Counted from the first letter of the stretch, positions 28,942 through 38,104 are shown. The stretch is 52,083 nucleotides of DNA from Xanthomonas arboricola (GCF_003353015.1 NZ_QREM01000009.1:1061840-1113922); one strand, 5' to 3'. Notes: generated by a model not told the origin, from the sequence alone. Translations and numbers: made by a program.

Positions 28942-30688
28942 CCCCTGGTACGACAGCATGGCCGACGCGCAGGCCTGCAGTTGCTGGTTGAACTGCTACC
29001 TGCGCGAGTTTGCGATTCCGCAACGCGCGGTGGACTTCGATTATCGCGGCCTGGATCGCCCCGGCCCGCGCGTGGCCGAGCAGCGCTGGCTGCGGATCGA
29101 TCTGGGCGATGCCGGTGTGCTGTGCGTGCGCATTGCCTACGCCGATCGCCTGGGCCGCTGCCGCTTTGCCTCCACGCCGTTCCTCAAGGGCGCGGGCCAA
29201 CCGTGGCAGAGCCTGGACGCGCATGCCCTGGCGCGCTGCCTGCTGCAGGCGCTGGGCAGCACGCAGGCGGTCAATCCGGAACTGCTCGCGCAAAGCGCCA
29301 ACAGCGTGGCGGTCACTGCCGCCCTGCTGCGCCAGGCACAGGGCACCGCCGCGACCGGCGAGGCGATGATCGACGCCGAACAGTCGATGCTGTGGGGGCA
29401 TGCCCTGCATCCCACGCCCAAGAGCCGCGAAGGCGTCGACCTGGCGCAGGTGCTGGCCTGCGCGCCAGAAGCGCGTGCCGCGTTCCAGCTGTTCTGGTTC
29501 CGCATCGACCCACGGCTGCTGCGCATGCAGGGCCGCGATGTGCGTGCGAGCCTGCGCCGGCTCTCCGGCGACGACGACCTGTATCCCTGCCACCCGTGGG
29601 AAGCGCAGCGCCTGCTCGACGATCCGTTGCTGCGCACCCTGCAGGCGCGTGGCCTGATCGCGCCGGTCGGTGCGCTGGGCGCTGCGCTGCGGCCCACCTC
29701 CTCGGTGCGCACGCTGTATCACCCGGCGCTGGACTATTTCCTCAAATGCTCGGTGCATGTGCGCTTGACCAACTGCGTGCGCAAGAACGCCTGGTACGAG
29801 CTGGAAAGTGCGGTCGCGCTGACCGAACTGCTGGCGCCGAGCTGGCGTGCCCTGGCCGCGCAGGTACCGGGCTTCGATGTGATGCTGGAGCCGGCGGCGA
29901 CCTCGCTGGAGATCGCCCAGGTCGATCCGGCCCTGCATGACGCCGATCCGCTTGCCGCGCGCGCGCTGTCGGAGAGCTTCGGCATCCTGTACCGGCAGAC
30001 CCTGCCAGCGGCGCAACGGGCGCGGTGGCAGCCGCAGGTGGCCGCCGCCCTGTTCACCTGCGATGCGCAGGGCAACAGCGTGTGTGCTGCTGCGTTGCAC
30101 GCCTTGACGACCACGCAGCTGGATCGCCACACCGCCACGCTGCTGTGGTTCCGCGCCTATGCCGGCCTGCTGCTGGATGGCGCATGGAGCGCCCTGTTCC
30201 AGCACGGCATTGCGTTGGAGCCACACCTGCAGAACACCGTGATCGGGTTTGCCGATGGCTGGCCGACGCGAGTGTGGATCCGCGACCTGGAAGGCACCAA
30301 GCTGCTCGCGCACCACTGGCCCGCCACGCGCTTGCAGGGCGTGGGCGAACGCGCGCGGCAATCGCTGTACTACACGCCGGAACAGGGCTGGAATCGCGTG
30401 GCGTACTGCGCGCTGGTCAACAATCTGGCCGAGGCGATCTTCCACCTGAGCGAAGGCGATGCCGTGCTGGACGCGCGGCTGTGGCAATGCGTGGGCGAGC
30501 TTGCCGCACGCTGGCAGCAGCGCCATGGCGCGCAGGCCGCGCTGCAGGGCCTGCTCGACGGTGCGCCGCTGCCCGGCAAGAACAACCTGGGCACGCGGCT
30601 GTGGCAACGCGCCGACCGCCAATCCGACTACACCGCACTGCCCAACCCGATTCCACGCAGCGCGGCGGCACGGCGGGTGGCGGCATGA
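28919..30688 (+). CDS. xssD: NIS siderophore synthetase XssD (IucA/IucC family, PvsD homologue)
   Basis: This 589-residue IucA/IucC-family synthetase contains GHALHPTPKSREG (about residues 160-172), YPCHPWEAQRLL, SVRTLYHPALDYFLKCSVHV and the C-terminal EPHLQNTVIG followed by WIRDLEGTKLL. These are complete NIS synthetase landmarks, including the His-rich and RDxEG active-site segments. GAGGAG precedes the ATG at 28919 by 8 bp, so I prefer it to upstream starts; it overlaps the end of xssC by 23 bp. In vibrioferrin synthesis the PvsD homologue is thought to join citrate to serine. Its stop codon overlaps the xssE start (ATGA). Confidence 0.9.
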   Translation: MSPHTMHDPWYDSMADAQACSCWLNCYLREFAIPQRAVDFDYRGLDRPGPRVAEQRWLRIDLGDAGVLCVRIAYADRLGRCRFASTPFLKGAGQPWQSLDAHALARCLLQALGSTQAVNPELLAQSANSVAVTAALLRQAQGTAATGEAMIDAEQSMLWGHALHPTPKSREGVDLAQVLACAPEARAAFQLFWFRIDPRLLRMQGRDVRASLRRLSGDDDLYPCHPWEAQRLLDDPLLRTLQARGLIAPVGALGAALRPTSSVRTLYHPALDYFLKCSVHVRLTNCVRKNAWYELESAVALTELLAPSWRALAAQVPGFDVMLEPAATSLEIAQVDPALHDADPLAARALSESFGILYRQTLPAAQRARWQPQVAAALFTCDAQGNSVCAAALHALTTTQLDRHTATLLWFRAYAGLLLDGAWSALFQHGIALEPHLQNTVIGFADGWPTRVWIRDLEGTKLLAHHWPATRLQGVGERARQSLYYTPEQGWNRVAYCALVNNLAEAIFHLSEGDAVLDARLWQCVGELAARWQQRHGAQAALQGLLDGAPLPGKNNLGTRLWQRADRQSDYTALPNPIPRSAAARRVAA

Positions 30689-31974
30689 GCCTGCGCATCG
30701 ACACCGCCGCACTACTGCAGGCCCTGCCAAGCGTGCGCGAACACAGCGATGGCCCGCTGTGCGCCTACGTCTACGACCTGGCCGCACTGGATGCACACGC
30801 GGCCTGGATGCGCGCGCAATTGCCGGCCGACTGCGAGCTGTTCTACGCGGCCAAGGCCAATGCGGAGCCGCCGATCCTGCACACGCTCGCCCCGCACGTG
30901 GATGGTTTCGAGGCGGCCTCCGGCGGCGAACTGGCCTGGCTGCATCGGCAGCAACCCCAGGCCGCGTTGCTGTTCGGCGGCCCGGGCAAGCTCGATGCCG
31001 AACTGGCGCAGGCCGCCGCACTGCCCGACTGCACAGTGCATGTGGAAAGCCTGGGCGAACTGGAACGCCTGGCCGCCATCGCGGCGCAGGCCGGCCGCTG
31101 CGTGCCGGTGTTCCTGCGCATGAACATCGCCGTGCCCGGTGCGCAGAGCACGCGCCTGATGATGGGCGGGCAGCCCTCGCCGTTCGGCCTGGACCCGGAC
31201 GCTCTGGAGGCGGCGATGCAACGCCTGCGGGCCAGCCCCTCGCTGCGGCTGGAAGGCTTCCATTTCCACCTGATGTCGCACCAGCGCGATGCCGGCGCGC
31301 AGCTGCACCTGATCGCCGCCTACCTGCGCACCGTGCAGCAGTGGCGGCAACACTACGGGCTCGGCCCGTTGCGGGTGAATGCCGGTGGTGGCTTCGGGGT
31401 GGATTATCTGGCGCCGGAATGCTCGTTCGACTGGGCCGGCTTCTGCGCCGGCCTGCCTGGCTTGCTGCGCGAACATGGCCAGGCGCTGCGCCTGCGGCTG
31501 GAACCGGGGCGCTATGTCAGTGCCAGCTGCGGCTGGTACCTGATGGACGTGCTGGACCTCAAGCGCAGCCACGGCGCGTGGTTTGCGATCGCCCGCGGCG
31601 GCACCCACCACTTCCGCACCCCGGCCGCGCAAGGCCACGATCACCCGTTCCGTGTGCTGCGTGGCGCGCATGCCCCGGTGCTGCGCGACACCCCGGTCAC
31701 CCTGGTCGGGCAGCTGTGCACGCCCAAGGACGTGCTGGCACGCAACCAGCACGTTGCCGCGCTGGCACCGGGCGACTGCCTGGCCTTCCCGCTGGCCGGC
31801 GCATATGCCTGGAATATCTCGCACCAGCAGTTCCTGATGCATCCGCCGCCGCAGATGGTGTTCCTGCCGGTGGCGGCTCAGGCGGCGGCAGCGGCGTCGG
31901 TCGAAGGCTGGACCGGCACGCGGATGTCTGCACGCAACTGTGCCTCTGCCACTGCTTCCGGGTCGTCAAGGTAA
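30685..31974 (+). CDS. xssE: PLP-dependent decarboxylase XssE (PvsE homologue)
   Basis: This 429-residue fold-type III decarboxylase resembles diaminopimelate decarboxylase. It has the PLP lysine in FYAAKANAE (about residue 56), HFHLMSHQ, the glycine-rich VNAGGGFGVDY, EPGRYVSASCGWY, the catalytic-Cys region QLCTPKDVL and AGAYAWNISHQ. In vibrioferrin loci PvsE decarboxylates the serine-derived portion to an ethanolamine unit. The last 30 or so residues (SVEGWTGTRMSARNC onward) have no family resemblance and are read antisense to a decayed GyrI-domain gene ending at 31878, so the natural C-terminus may have been replaced or extended. It is the last gene of the xss operon. Confidence 0.88.
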   Translation: MSLRIDTAALLQALPSVREHSDGPLCAYVYDLAALDAHAAWMRAQLPADCELFYAAKANAEPPILHTLAPHVDGFEAASGGELAWLHRQQPQAALLFGGPGKLDAELAQAAALPDCTVHVESLGELERLAAIAAQAGRCVPVFLRMNIAVPGAQSTRLMMGGQPSPFGLDPDALEAAMQRLRASPSLRLEGFHFHLMSHQRDAGAQLHLIAAYLRTVQQWRQHYGLGPLRVNAGGGFGVDYLAPECSFDWAGFCAGLPGLLREHGQALRLRLEPGRYVSASCGWYLMDVLDLKRSHGAWFAIARGGTHHFRTPAAQGHDHPFRVLRGAHAPVLRDTPVTLVGQLCTPKDVLARNQHVAALAPGDCLAFPLAGAYAWNISHQQFLMHPPPQMVFLPVAAQAAAAASVEGWTGTRMSARNCASATASGSSR

Positions 31975-32310
31975 AGATAATGCAGCGGCGCGGCGCGCAA
32001 GACTTAGCCGCTGTGTGGTAACCATTGCGCGAGCAGAAGGTCCAGTGCGTCTTCGACACCGGCATACGCACCGATGTGTCGCGACACCGCATGCGCGCCG
32101 CCGTCGAGCTGGCGCAGTTGCAACGGCACCGGCGGCGACAGTGCGGCGGCGAAGACCATGCCGCATTCGAACAGATGCCGCTGCGCCGGCACATCGCGGT
32201 GGTCGCTGAGTGGCAGGCCGATCAAGGCCTGCAGTTGTGCGATCGCACCGATCCGCTCGGCCCAGGCCGCGATGCGGCCAAAGCCGCGATCCAGATCCTC
32301 GGGGGTATCC
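31878..32310 (-). pseudogene. 3' fragment of a GyrI-type effector-domain (AraC-like regulator) gene
   Basis: In one frame this segment encodes PEDLDRGFGRIAAWAERIG, LPLSDHRDVP, ECGMVF, LDGGAHAVSRHIGAYAG and LAQWLPHSG, typical of GyrI-like effector domains of AraC-family regulators. A TAA at 32004-32006 interrupts it, but the same frame continues with LRAAPLHYLYLDDPE and LRADIRVPVQ, the usual C-terminal ending of that domain, to a TGA at 31878. No AraC DNA-binding domain precedes it; instead it is joined near 32310 to a cobC remnant. It overlaps xssE antisense by 97 bp. The gene is clearly dead. Confidence 0.75.
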
Positions 32311-32537
32311 GCGCAACCGCGGATTCGGCTGCAGCGGCAGCGCAGGCGCGCTGGCCGGTTCGATGACGAACAAGGCACAGCGCTGCAGCGTCGCGGCGAC
32401 CACCGCGCCCCGTGCGCGGTCGGCAGTGGCCGCGCGCAGTTGCTGCCAGCGCGGTGCAGTCAGTGGGTCGTCGAGCTGCCACGGTCGCTGCGCTGACCGG
32501 TGTTGCCCTCGCGCAGCACGCTGATCTACGCACTCAT
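32311..32537 (-). pseudogene. cobC: cobC (alpha-ribazole phosphatase) remnant
   Basis: Directly after cobT (the ATG overlaps the cobT stop) the minus strand encodes pieces of a histidine phosphatase: VLREGNTGQRS in one frame, then [34 protein letters not shown] and ALPLQPNPRLR in the next. Compared with CobC-type proteins there is a stop three codons after the start, the catalytic RHG is changed to REG, a one-base frameshift occurs after RS(D)RG, and everything after about residue 72 is missing. The remnant ends where the GyrI-type fragment begins. The identification rests on motif order and position after cobT, a common arrangement. Confidence 0.65.
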
Positions 32538-33580
32538 GCGTCGGACACGCCGGCTTCGGCAAAGGTGGCCATGCCGTTGTGCAAGGCACAGGCATGGCGC
32601 AGCAGCGGAATCGCTACCGCTGCGCCGCTGGCCTCGCCCAGGCGCAGATCCAGCTGCAGCAGCGGTTCGGCCTCGAGTGCGCGCAACAAGGCGGCATGGC
32701 CGCGCTCCTGCGAGCGATGCCCGAACAGCAGCCACTCGTGCACGCCGCCATTGAGATGGGTGGCGACCAGCGCTGCGGCGGTGCTGATGAAGCCATCCAC
32801 CAGCACCGGAATCCCGGCCTGCGCCGCGGCGATGTAGGCGCCGACCAACGCGGCGATCTCGAAACCACCCAGCCGGCGCAGCCGCTCCAGCGCGGTGGAG
32901 GCATCGGCATGCAGGGCCAGCGCACGGGTGATCACGGTGGCCTTGTGGGCGATGCCCTCCGCATCCAGCCCGGTGCCGGCACCGGCCATCGCCTGCGGAA
33001 AGTGCGACAGCAGCGCGCAGCCCAGTGCCGCGGCCGAGGTGGTATTGCCGATGCCCATTTCGCCACCGACAAACAGCTGGGTGTCGCAGCTCTTTGCCTG
33101 CGCAATGCTTTCGGCGCCTGCGGCCAGTGCATCGCGCAACTGGGTGGTGGTCATCGCCGGCTGTTCGCAGATATTGGCGCTGGCCGGCGCGATCCAGGCA
33201 CGCCGCACCCGCGGCAACTCGCCCGGGTCGTTGACCACGCCCAGGTTCACCACTTCCAGGCGTGCGCCGAGCTCGCGCGCCAGCACCGCGATGGCGGCGC
33301 CACCCCGGGCGAAATTACGCACCATCTCGCCGGTGACCGCCTGCGGGAACGCAGACACGCCCTCGGCGGCAACCCCGTGGTCGGCGGCATACACCGCGAT
33401 CCAGACCCGCTGCACGGTGGGATGCTCGTTGCGCTGCCAGGCCGCCAGTTGCACCGCCAGCTGTTCCAGCCGGCCCAGCGCACCGGCCGGCTTGGTCAGT
33501 TGTTCCTGCCGCGCCAACGCAGCCGCGCGCACGCGCGCGTCCGGAACCGCGCAGGCACCATGAATCCAATCGCTTGTCAC
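32534..33580 (-). CDS. cobT: Nicotinate-nucleotide:dimethylbenzimidazole phosphoribosyltransferase
   Basis: This 348-residue enzyme makes alpha-ribazole phosphate, the lower-ligand precursor of cobalamin, from nicotinate mononucleotide and dimethylbenzimidazole in the cytoplasm. Family landmarks are [46 protein letters not shown], the glycine-rich [28 protein letters not shown] and [14 protein letters not shown], including the catalytic Glu near the C-terminus. The length is normal. The start is a GTG at 33580 overlapping the cobU stop (GTGA). It is the only complete biosynthetic gene of this locus; cobU before it and cobC after it are remnants. Confidence 0.92.
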   Translation of the reverse strand: MTSDWIHGACAVPDARVRAAALARQEQLTKPAGALGRLEQLAVQLAAWQRNEHPTVQRVWIAVYAADHGVAAEGVSAFPQAVTGEMVRNFARGGAAIAVLARELGARLEVVNLGVVNDPGELPRVRRAWIAPASANICEQPAMTTTQLRDALAAGAESIAQAKSCDTQLFVGGEMGIGNTTSAAALGCALLSHFPQAMAGAGTGLDAEGIAHKATVITRALALHADASTALERLRRLGGFEIAALVGAYIAAAQAGIPVLVDGFISTAAALVATHLNGGVHEWLLFGHRSQERGHAALLRALEAEPLLQLDLRLGEASGAAVAIPLLRHACALHNGMATFAEAGVSDA

Positions 33581-33790
33581 ACCGCCTCTCCCTTCAGAAC
33601 CATCGGCACACTTGCCACCACCCGCAGCACGCGCTCGCACTGTAGCGTCAATGCCCGGTGCAGCCGCCCGGCCTGATCGACAAATCGACGCGTGAGTTCG
33701 CCCCACGGCACGCTGCCCTGCCCCACCTGGTTGCCGACCGGCACGAGCTGCCCCGGCCGTTGCGGCGGGGTGGCGAGCAGGGCCTCGCAC
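33577..33790 (-). pseudogene. cobU: cobU (adenosylcobinamide kinase/guanylyltransferase) C-terminal remnant
   Basis: The frame ending at 33577 encodes [43 protein letters not shown] and [10 protein letters not shown], the last 70 or so residues of CobU/CobP. Upstream the similarity fades at about 33790 and the frame closes at 33856. The Walker A motif, the histidine region and the guanylyl-transfer site, in all about 100 residues, are absent; the end of btuB lies only 97 bp away. The canonical NEVG is NQVG here. The remnant cannot be a working kinase. Its stop still overlaps the cobT start, a trace of the original operon. Confidence 0.75.
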
Positions 33791-33886
33791 CCACGCGCGG
33801 ATCTGCCACTGCGTCTCTTCCAGGGCCCGTGTCGGTGCCCGGCGTGTGCGGCCGCTCAGCGGCCATGGCCGGTGCAGCCGCCGCGC

Positions 33887-35764
33887 TTACTGCGCGGCTT
33901 GATAGCGCAGGGTCAGCAGATAATTGCGCCCCGGTTGCGCATACCAGCGTGCGGTTTCGTACTGGCGGTCGAACACGTTGTTGGCGGTGAGCGAGACCTT
34001 CCAGTCTGCAGTCACCGCATAGCTCACGCGCAGATCCAGCAAGCCGTAACCGGCCAGGCGCTCGGTGTTGGCCAGATCGTCGAACCGCTTGCCGGAGCCG
34101 AAAAGGCTCGCACCGACGCCGAATGCCCCGAAGCTGCGGTCCGCATCGATGCGCCCGCTCTGCCGCGCACGCCGCGGCAGCCAGTTGCCTTGGTTGATGC
34201 CGCCATCGGCTTCCGGCTGCAGCCAGGTCAAGGCACTGCGCACGGTCCAGCCGGCCAGCTCGGTGTCGTAGCCGGCTTCCACCCCGCGGATGCGCGCCCG
34301 GTCGATATTGTTCGGCTGCCCGAACGGATGCGCCGCATCCACCAGCGCCGCGTCGTAGGCGATCAGGTCGTCGATGCGGGTCTGGAATGCGCGCAGCGTC
34401 CAGGTGCCCCAGTCGTAGCTGCCGCGCAGGCCGAGCTCGGCGCTGCGGGAGGTTTCCGGCCCCAGCAACGGGTTGCCGAAATCGGGGTAATACAACTCGT
34501 TGAAGGTCGGCGCCTTGAATGCGGTGCCGTAACTGGCGGTCAGGCGCAGATGCTCGGCAACATCCCAGCCCCACAGCAGGCTGCCGGTGGTCTTGCCGCC
34601 GAACTGGCTGTTGTCGTTGCGACGCAGGCTGGCCTGCACCGACTGCGTATCGAAACTCTGCTGCCACTGCGCGAATGCGGCGCGGTCGATGCGGCTGTCG
34701 GCATTGTAAGTGTCGCTGCTGGCGATGGCGTCGCGCTGCCAGTCGAAGCCGACCGTGAGCAGGCCCGCGCCGGCAGCGATGTCGGCCTGCAACGCGCCCT
34801 GCTTGCGGCGGGTGTCATAGGTGGACACATACGCACCGTCGTAATACGCATCGCTGAAGTCGGAACTGCTGCCGACGCTGGCGGTGAGCTTGAGCGCATC
34901 GGTGGGCGTGTAATGCACGCGGCCACCGACCGCCTGCTGCACGCCCTTGGACAGGTTGCCGCCGAAGGCCGAGCCGTCGTATTCGTTGCGGCTCTGCGCG
35001 CGCAGGCCGTGCACGTCGGCGTCCCACTGGCGATTGAAGCGCCAGCCGCCCTGCACGCTCAGCGAATCGTTGCGGTAGCCATCGCGATCCGGATCGTAGT
35101 CGCTGGAGCTGGTGTCCAGATACGCGTTGATGCCATCGGTTTCGTCATGCACCGCGTTGGCCGAGTACCAGCCACCGCTTTCACTCAGATCGCCGTCACT
35201 GCGCCCGGCCACACCTGCAGTGTAGCGACGCGCATTATCGCTGCCGGCCGCCGCGCTGAAGGTGGGCACGTAGCGGCCTTGTGGGCGCCGGGTAAATATC
35301 TGGATCACCCCGCCCAGCGCCTCGGAACCGTAGAGGCTGGAGAACGGGCCACGCACGATTTCGATGCGCTCGATCTGCTCGATCGGCAGGTCCTGCAACG
35401 CCGCGCCGCCCGAGGTGGCCGAGCCGATGCGCACGCCATCGATCAGCACCACCACCTGGTCCGATTCGGTGCCGCGCAGGAACAGCGAGGTCGGCTTGCC
35501 CGGGCCGCCGTTGTTGGCCAGCGCCACCCCGGCTTCGCCACGCAGCAGGTCCTGCAGCGAATTCACCTGGCGACGCTCGATCTGCGCGCGGTCGATCACG
35601 GTGACCGGCGCCAGCGTCTGGTCCTGGGCCTGCGCAGTACGCGAGGCAGTGACCACGACCTGGTCGAGATCGATGGCGGCCTCGGCATGGGCCAGGTGGG
35701 CCACGCACAGCGACAGGCCTGCGGCCAGCACCGCACGACGCGGCAAAACGGAAGAAACGGACAT
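33887..35764 (-). CDS. btuB: TonB-dependent cobalamin receptor BtuB
   Basis: This 625-residue outer-membrane receptor imports vitamin B12 and related corrinoids. A signal peptide (about 1-27, ending LAHAEA) is followed by the TonB box DQVVVTASR, a plug domain with SLQDLLRGEAGVALAN, TSLFLRGTESDQVVVLIDGVRIG and IEIVRGPFSSLYGSEALGGVIQIFTR, and a barrel ending YLLTLRYQ. The length matches BtuB. The gene is preceded by a cobalamin riboswitch, so it should be shut down when B12 is plentiful. It heads a minus-strand locus whose remaining intact gene is cobT. No btuCDF genes are in the window. Confidence 0.92.
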   Translation of the reverse strand: MSVSSVLPRRAVLAAGLSLCVAHLAHAEAAIDLDQVVVTASRTAQAQDQTLAPVTVIDRAQIERRQVNSLQDLLRGEAGVALANNGGPGKPTSLFLRGTESDQVVVLIDGVRIGSATSGGAALQDLPIEQIERIEIVRGPFSSLYGSEALGGVIQIFTRRPQGRYVPTFSAAAGSDNARRYTAGVAGRSDGDLSESGGWYSANAVHDETDGINAYLDTSSSDYDPDRDGYRNDSLSVQGGWRFNRQWDADVHGLRAQSRNEYDGSAFGGNLSKGVQQAVGGRVHYTPTDALKLTASVGSSSDFSDAYYDGAYVSTYDTRRKQGALQADIAAGAGLLTVGFDWQRDAIASSDTYNADSRIDRAAFAQWQQSFDTQSVQASLRRNDNSQFGGKTTGSLLWGWDVAEHLRLTASYGTAFKAPTFNELYYPDFGNPLLGPETSRSAELGLRGSYDWGTWTLRAFQTRIDDLIAYDAALVDAAHPFGQPNNIDRARIRGVEAGYDTELAGWTVRSALTWLQPEADGGINQGNWLPRRARQSGRIDADRSFGAFGVGASLFGSGKRFDDLANTERLAGYGLLDLRVSYAVTADWKVSLTANNVFDRQYETARWYAQPGRNYLLTLRYQAAQ

Positions 35765-35889
35765 CGACTGCTGCTCCTCGAACCGCGCCTACCCGCGCGG
35801 GGGCAATGGGGGCGGCAGACAGCAACGGGCCAGGCGTCCAACGCGGCAGCGCCAGACGAGCAAGGCCACGCCCACCGCGTGCCGGTTCA

Positions 35890-36068
35890 CTCCCTCAGGC
35901 CGGTCTCCGGGCTCGCGAGTGGAGGCCTGCGCCTCCGATGCCGCGCCTTCCCATGCGACTGCACAGTGGCGTGTTGCGGCACCTGACCTCGCCCACCGTT
36001 GCGGGGGCAGCTCCGGCATTGCAGTTCGCCAAGGCGATCCGCGCACCGGATTCCCGTTTAAACCACCG
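35890..36068 (-). ncRNA. Cobalamin riboswitch upstream of btuB
   Basis: Reading leftward from about 36068, the minus strand has GGGAATCCGGTG, then GGAGCTGCCCCCGCAACGGTG, a GCCACTG element (35963-35969), GGGAAGGCG, and the B12 box AGCCCGGAGACCGGCC (about 35898-35914). These occur in the order of the classic AdoCbl riboswitch. The aptamer ends about 125 bp before the btuB start. It should reduce btuB and downstream cobT expression when adenosylcobalamin is abundant. Confidence 0.93.
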
Positions 36069-36205
36069 CAACCGCGGCAGTCACCTCAGGGGCGCGCATG
36101 GTAGCAGGATTGGCTAGGGGCGCCGGCGCGCGCTGGCAACCGGCCAGGCGCTGCGCGTCGGCACGCCCCAAATCCAGCCACGCGTCGGTGGGAGGCTCGA
36201 ATTTC

Positions 36206-36611
36206 CCAGGGCATGGAAGCAACGCGCCGAGGCGGCAGCGCGGGCGCACCAAGGCGCAGGTGAAGCTGGCGCGCAACCCGTGCATTGGTGCCCAACAGTA
36301 ACGGGAGCTTCAAATCACGCGTTGCTGGCTTGTTCAAGGTTTCCAGGGCATGGAAGCGACGTGCCGAGGCGGCAGCGCGGCCGGGGATTGGCGGAGAGCG
36401 GCACACGGATGTGCCGCGACGGCGAGTCAGACAGGATGTCTGACCGAGCCGAGGAGCCGGTCCCCGGCCGCGCTGCCGCCCCTACCGAAGCCAGTACCCA
36501 CAGGCACCGTGCATCGCCGTACCACTCCCACTCCGCGCCCCGGCCCGCGCCAGCAGCGCGGGCGCACCAAGGCGCAGGTGAAGCTGGCGCGCAGCCCGTG
36601 CCTTGGTGCCC
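36206..36611 (+). repeat. Nested direct repeats upstream of the btuB leader
   Basis: A 38-bp unit occurs at 36206-36243 and 36343-36380 with two mismatches. A 58-bp unit occurs at 36236-36293 and 36554-36611, also with two mismatches. The first copies overlap each other, so the area reads A-B, A, B. Between the second A and second B are small hairpins (CGGCACACGGATGTGCCG and GTCAGACAGGATGTCTGAC). Short open frames cross the region but show no family features. The whole 36070-36660 stretch looks like a mosaic of intergenic repeat units, not genes. Confidence 0.75.
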
Positions 36612-36661
36612 CGAAGAGAGCGAGGCTCTGCGTTCCTGCGCTTAAAGGCGGGCGTACAACC

Positions 36662-37948
36662 TCATGCTCCCTGCAGCGCCTGCTCCAGATCGGCCAGCAG
36701 ATCGTCGATGTGCTCGATCCCGATCGACAGCCGCACGGTGTCTTCACTGACGCCGGCATGTTCCAGCTCGGCCGGGCCCAGCTGACGGTGCGTGGTCGAT
36801 GCCGGATGCGTGGCCAGCGACTTCGCATCGCCGATGTTCACCAGCCGCGTGAACAATTGCAGCGCGTCCAGAAAACGCGCGCCTGCCGCACGACCGCCGG
36901 GCAGGCCGAAGGTCAGCACGCCCGAGCCATGCCCGCCCAGATACTTCTGCGCCAACGCATGCTCCGGATGATCCGGCAGCGCGGCGTAATTGACCCAGGC
37001 AACCCGCGCGTGCTGCTGCAGATACGTCGCTATTGCCAGCGTGTTGGCATTGATGCGCTCCATCCGTAGCGGCAGCGTTTCGATGCCTTGCAGGATCAGG
37101 AACGCATTGAACGGCGACAACGCCGCGCCGGTATTGCGCAGCGGCACCACGCGCGCACGGCCGATGTACGCCGCCTCGCCCAGCGCTTCGGTGTACACCA
37201 CGCCGTGATAGCTCACGTCCGGCGCGTTGAGGCGTGGAAACCGCTGCTTGTGCGCTGCCCACGGGAAGCGCCCGCTGTCCACGATCGCCCCGCCGATGCT
37301 GTTGCCATGGCCGCCCAGATACTTGGTCAACGAATGCACCACGATGTCGGCACCGAACTCGATCGGGCGCAGCAGCGACGGCGTGGCCACGGTGTTGTCC
37401 ACGATCAGCGGCACGCCGTGCGCGTGCGCCACTGCCGCCACCGCCTCGATATCGGTGATGTTGCCGCGTGGATTGCCGATCGACTCGACGAACACCGCCT
37501 TGGTGCGTTCGTCGATCAAGCCGGCAAACGCCTGCGGATCGCGATAGTCGGCAAAGCGCGTGCCGATGCCGAACTGCGGCAAGGTATGCGCGAACAGATT
37601 GTAGGTGCCGCCATACAACGCACTGGAGGAGACGATGTTGTCGCCGGCCTCGGCAATGGTCTGGATCGCATAGGTCACCGCGGCCTGCCCCGACGCCAGC
37701 GCCAGCGCGCCAATGCCGCCTTCCAGCGCCGCCACGCGCTGCTCCAATACGTCGTTGGTCGGATTCATGATGCGGCTGTAGATATTGCCCTGCACCTTGA
37801 GGTCGAACAGGTCCGCGCCATGCTGGGTGTCGTCGAAGGCGTAGGCGACGGTCTGGTAGATCGGCACCGCCACCGCCCGCGTGGTGGGATCTGGCTTGTA
37901 GCCGCCGTGCACGGCGATGGTTTCGGGCTTCCACTGCGGATCGGTCAT
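36662..37948 (-). CDS. metY: O-acetylhomoserine aminocarboxypropyltransferase (sulfhydrylase) MetY
   Basis: This 428-residue PLP enzyme of the Cys/Met metabolism family converts O-acetyl(succinyl)homoserine plus sulfide to homocysteine in methionine synthesis. It has ETIAVHGGY at the start, the phosphate-binding YSRIMNPTNDVLEQRVAALEGG, ASGQAA, the PLP-ring aspartate in PLIVDNTVATP and the PLP lysine in HSLTKYLGGHG (about residue 205). The length and the long insertion after the PLP lysine (KQRFPRLNAPDVSYHG) are typical of MetY and separate it from MetB and MetC. The ATG at 37948 gives MTDPQWKPETIAVHGG; the open frame upstream lacks family similarity. The adjacent region is repeat-rich on its downstream side. 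Confidence 0.92.
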   Translation of the reverse strand: MTDPQWKPETIAVHGGYKPDPTTRAVAVPIYQTVAYAFDDTQHGADLFDLKVQGNIYSRIMNPTNDVLEQRVAALEGGIGALALASGQAAVTYAIQTIAEAGDNIVSSSALYGGTYNLFAHTLPQFGIGTRFADYRDPQAFAGLIDERTKAVFVESIGNPRGNITDIEAVAAVAHAHGVPLIVDNTVATPSLLRPIEFGADIVVHSLTKYLGGHGNSIGGAIVDSGRFPWAAHKQRFPRLNAPDVSYHGVVYTEALGEAAYIGRARVVPLRNTGAALSPFNAFLILQGIETLPLRMERINANTLAIATYLQQHARVAWVNYAALPDHPEHALAQKYLGGHGSGVLTFGLPGGRAAGARFLDALQLFTRLVNIGDAKSLATHPASTTHRQLGPAELEHAGVSEDTVRLSIGIEHIDDLLADLEQALQGA

Positions 37949-38104
37949 GGCGCGGCTCGCTGTTGGACAAGGAGCCTGACGATACGCGGCCACCGACCCG
38001 CACCTCATGACAGCCGGCTATGACGACATCGCCAGAGGTCAGGTCATTCAGCAAACCCGCCTGCATGCCGCGCACGCAGGCGACGCCGCTCTCACCACCA
38101 ACAA

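Noticed and set aside
21584..31974. A wholly new siderophore system
   Set aside because: Gene order and families match the described vibrioferrin/xanthoferrin clusters (pvsABCDE, xssABCDE-xsuA); only the aldolase adds something less familiar.
36280..37069. Possible small genes in the repeat region beside metY
   Set aside because: The frames are made of the direct repeats themselves or run antisense into metY; repeat translation explains their apparent similarity to each other.
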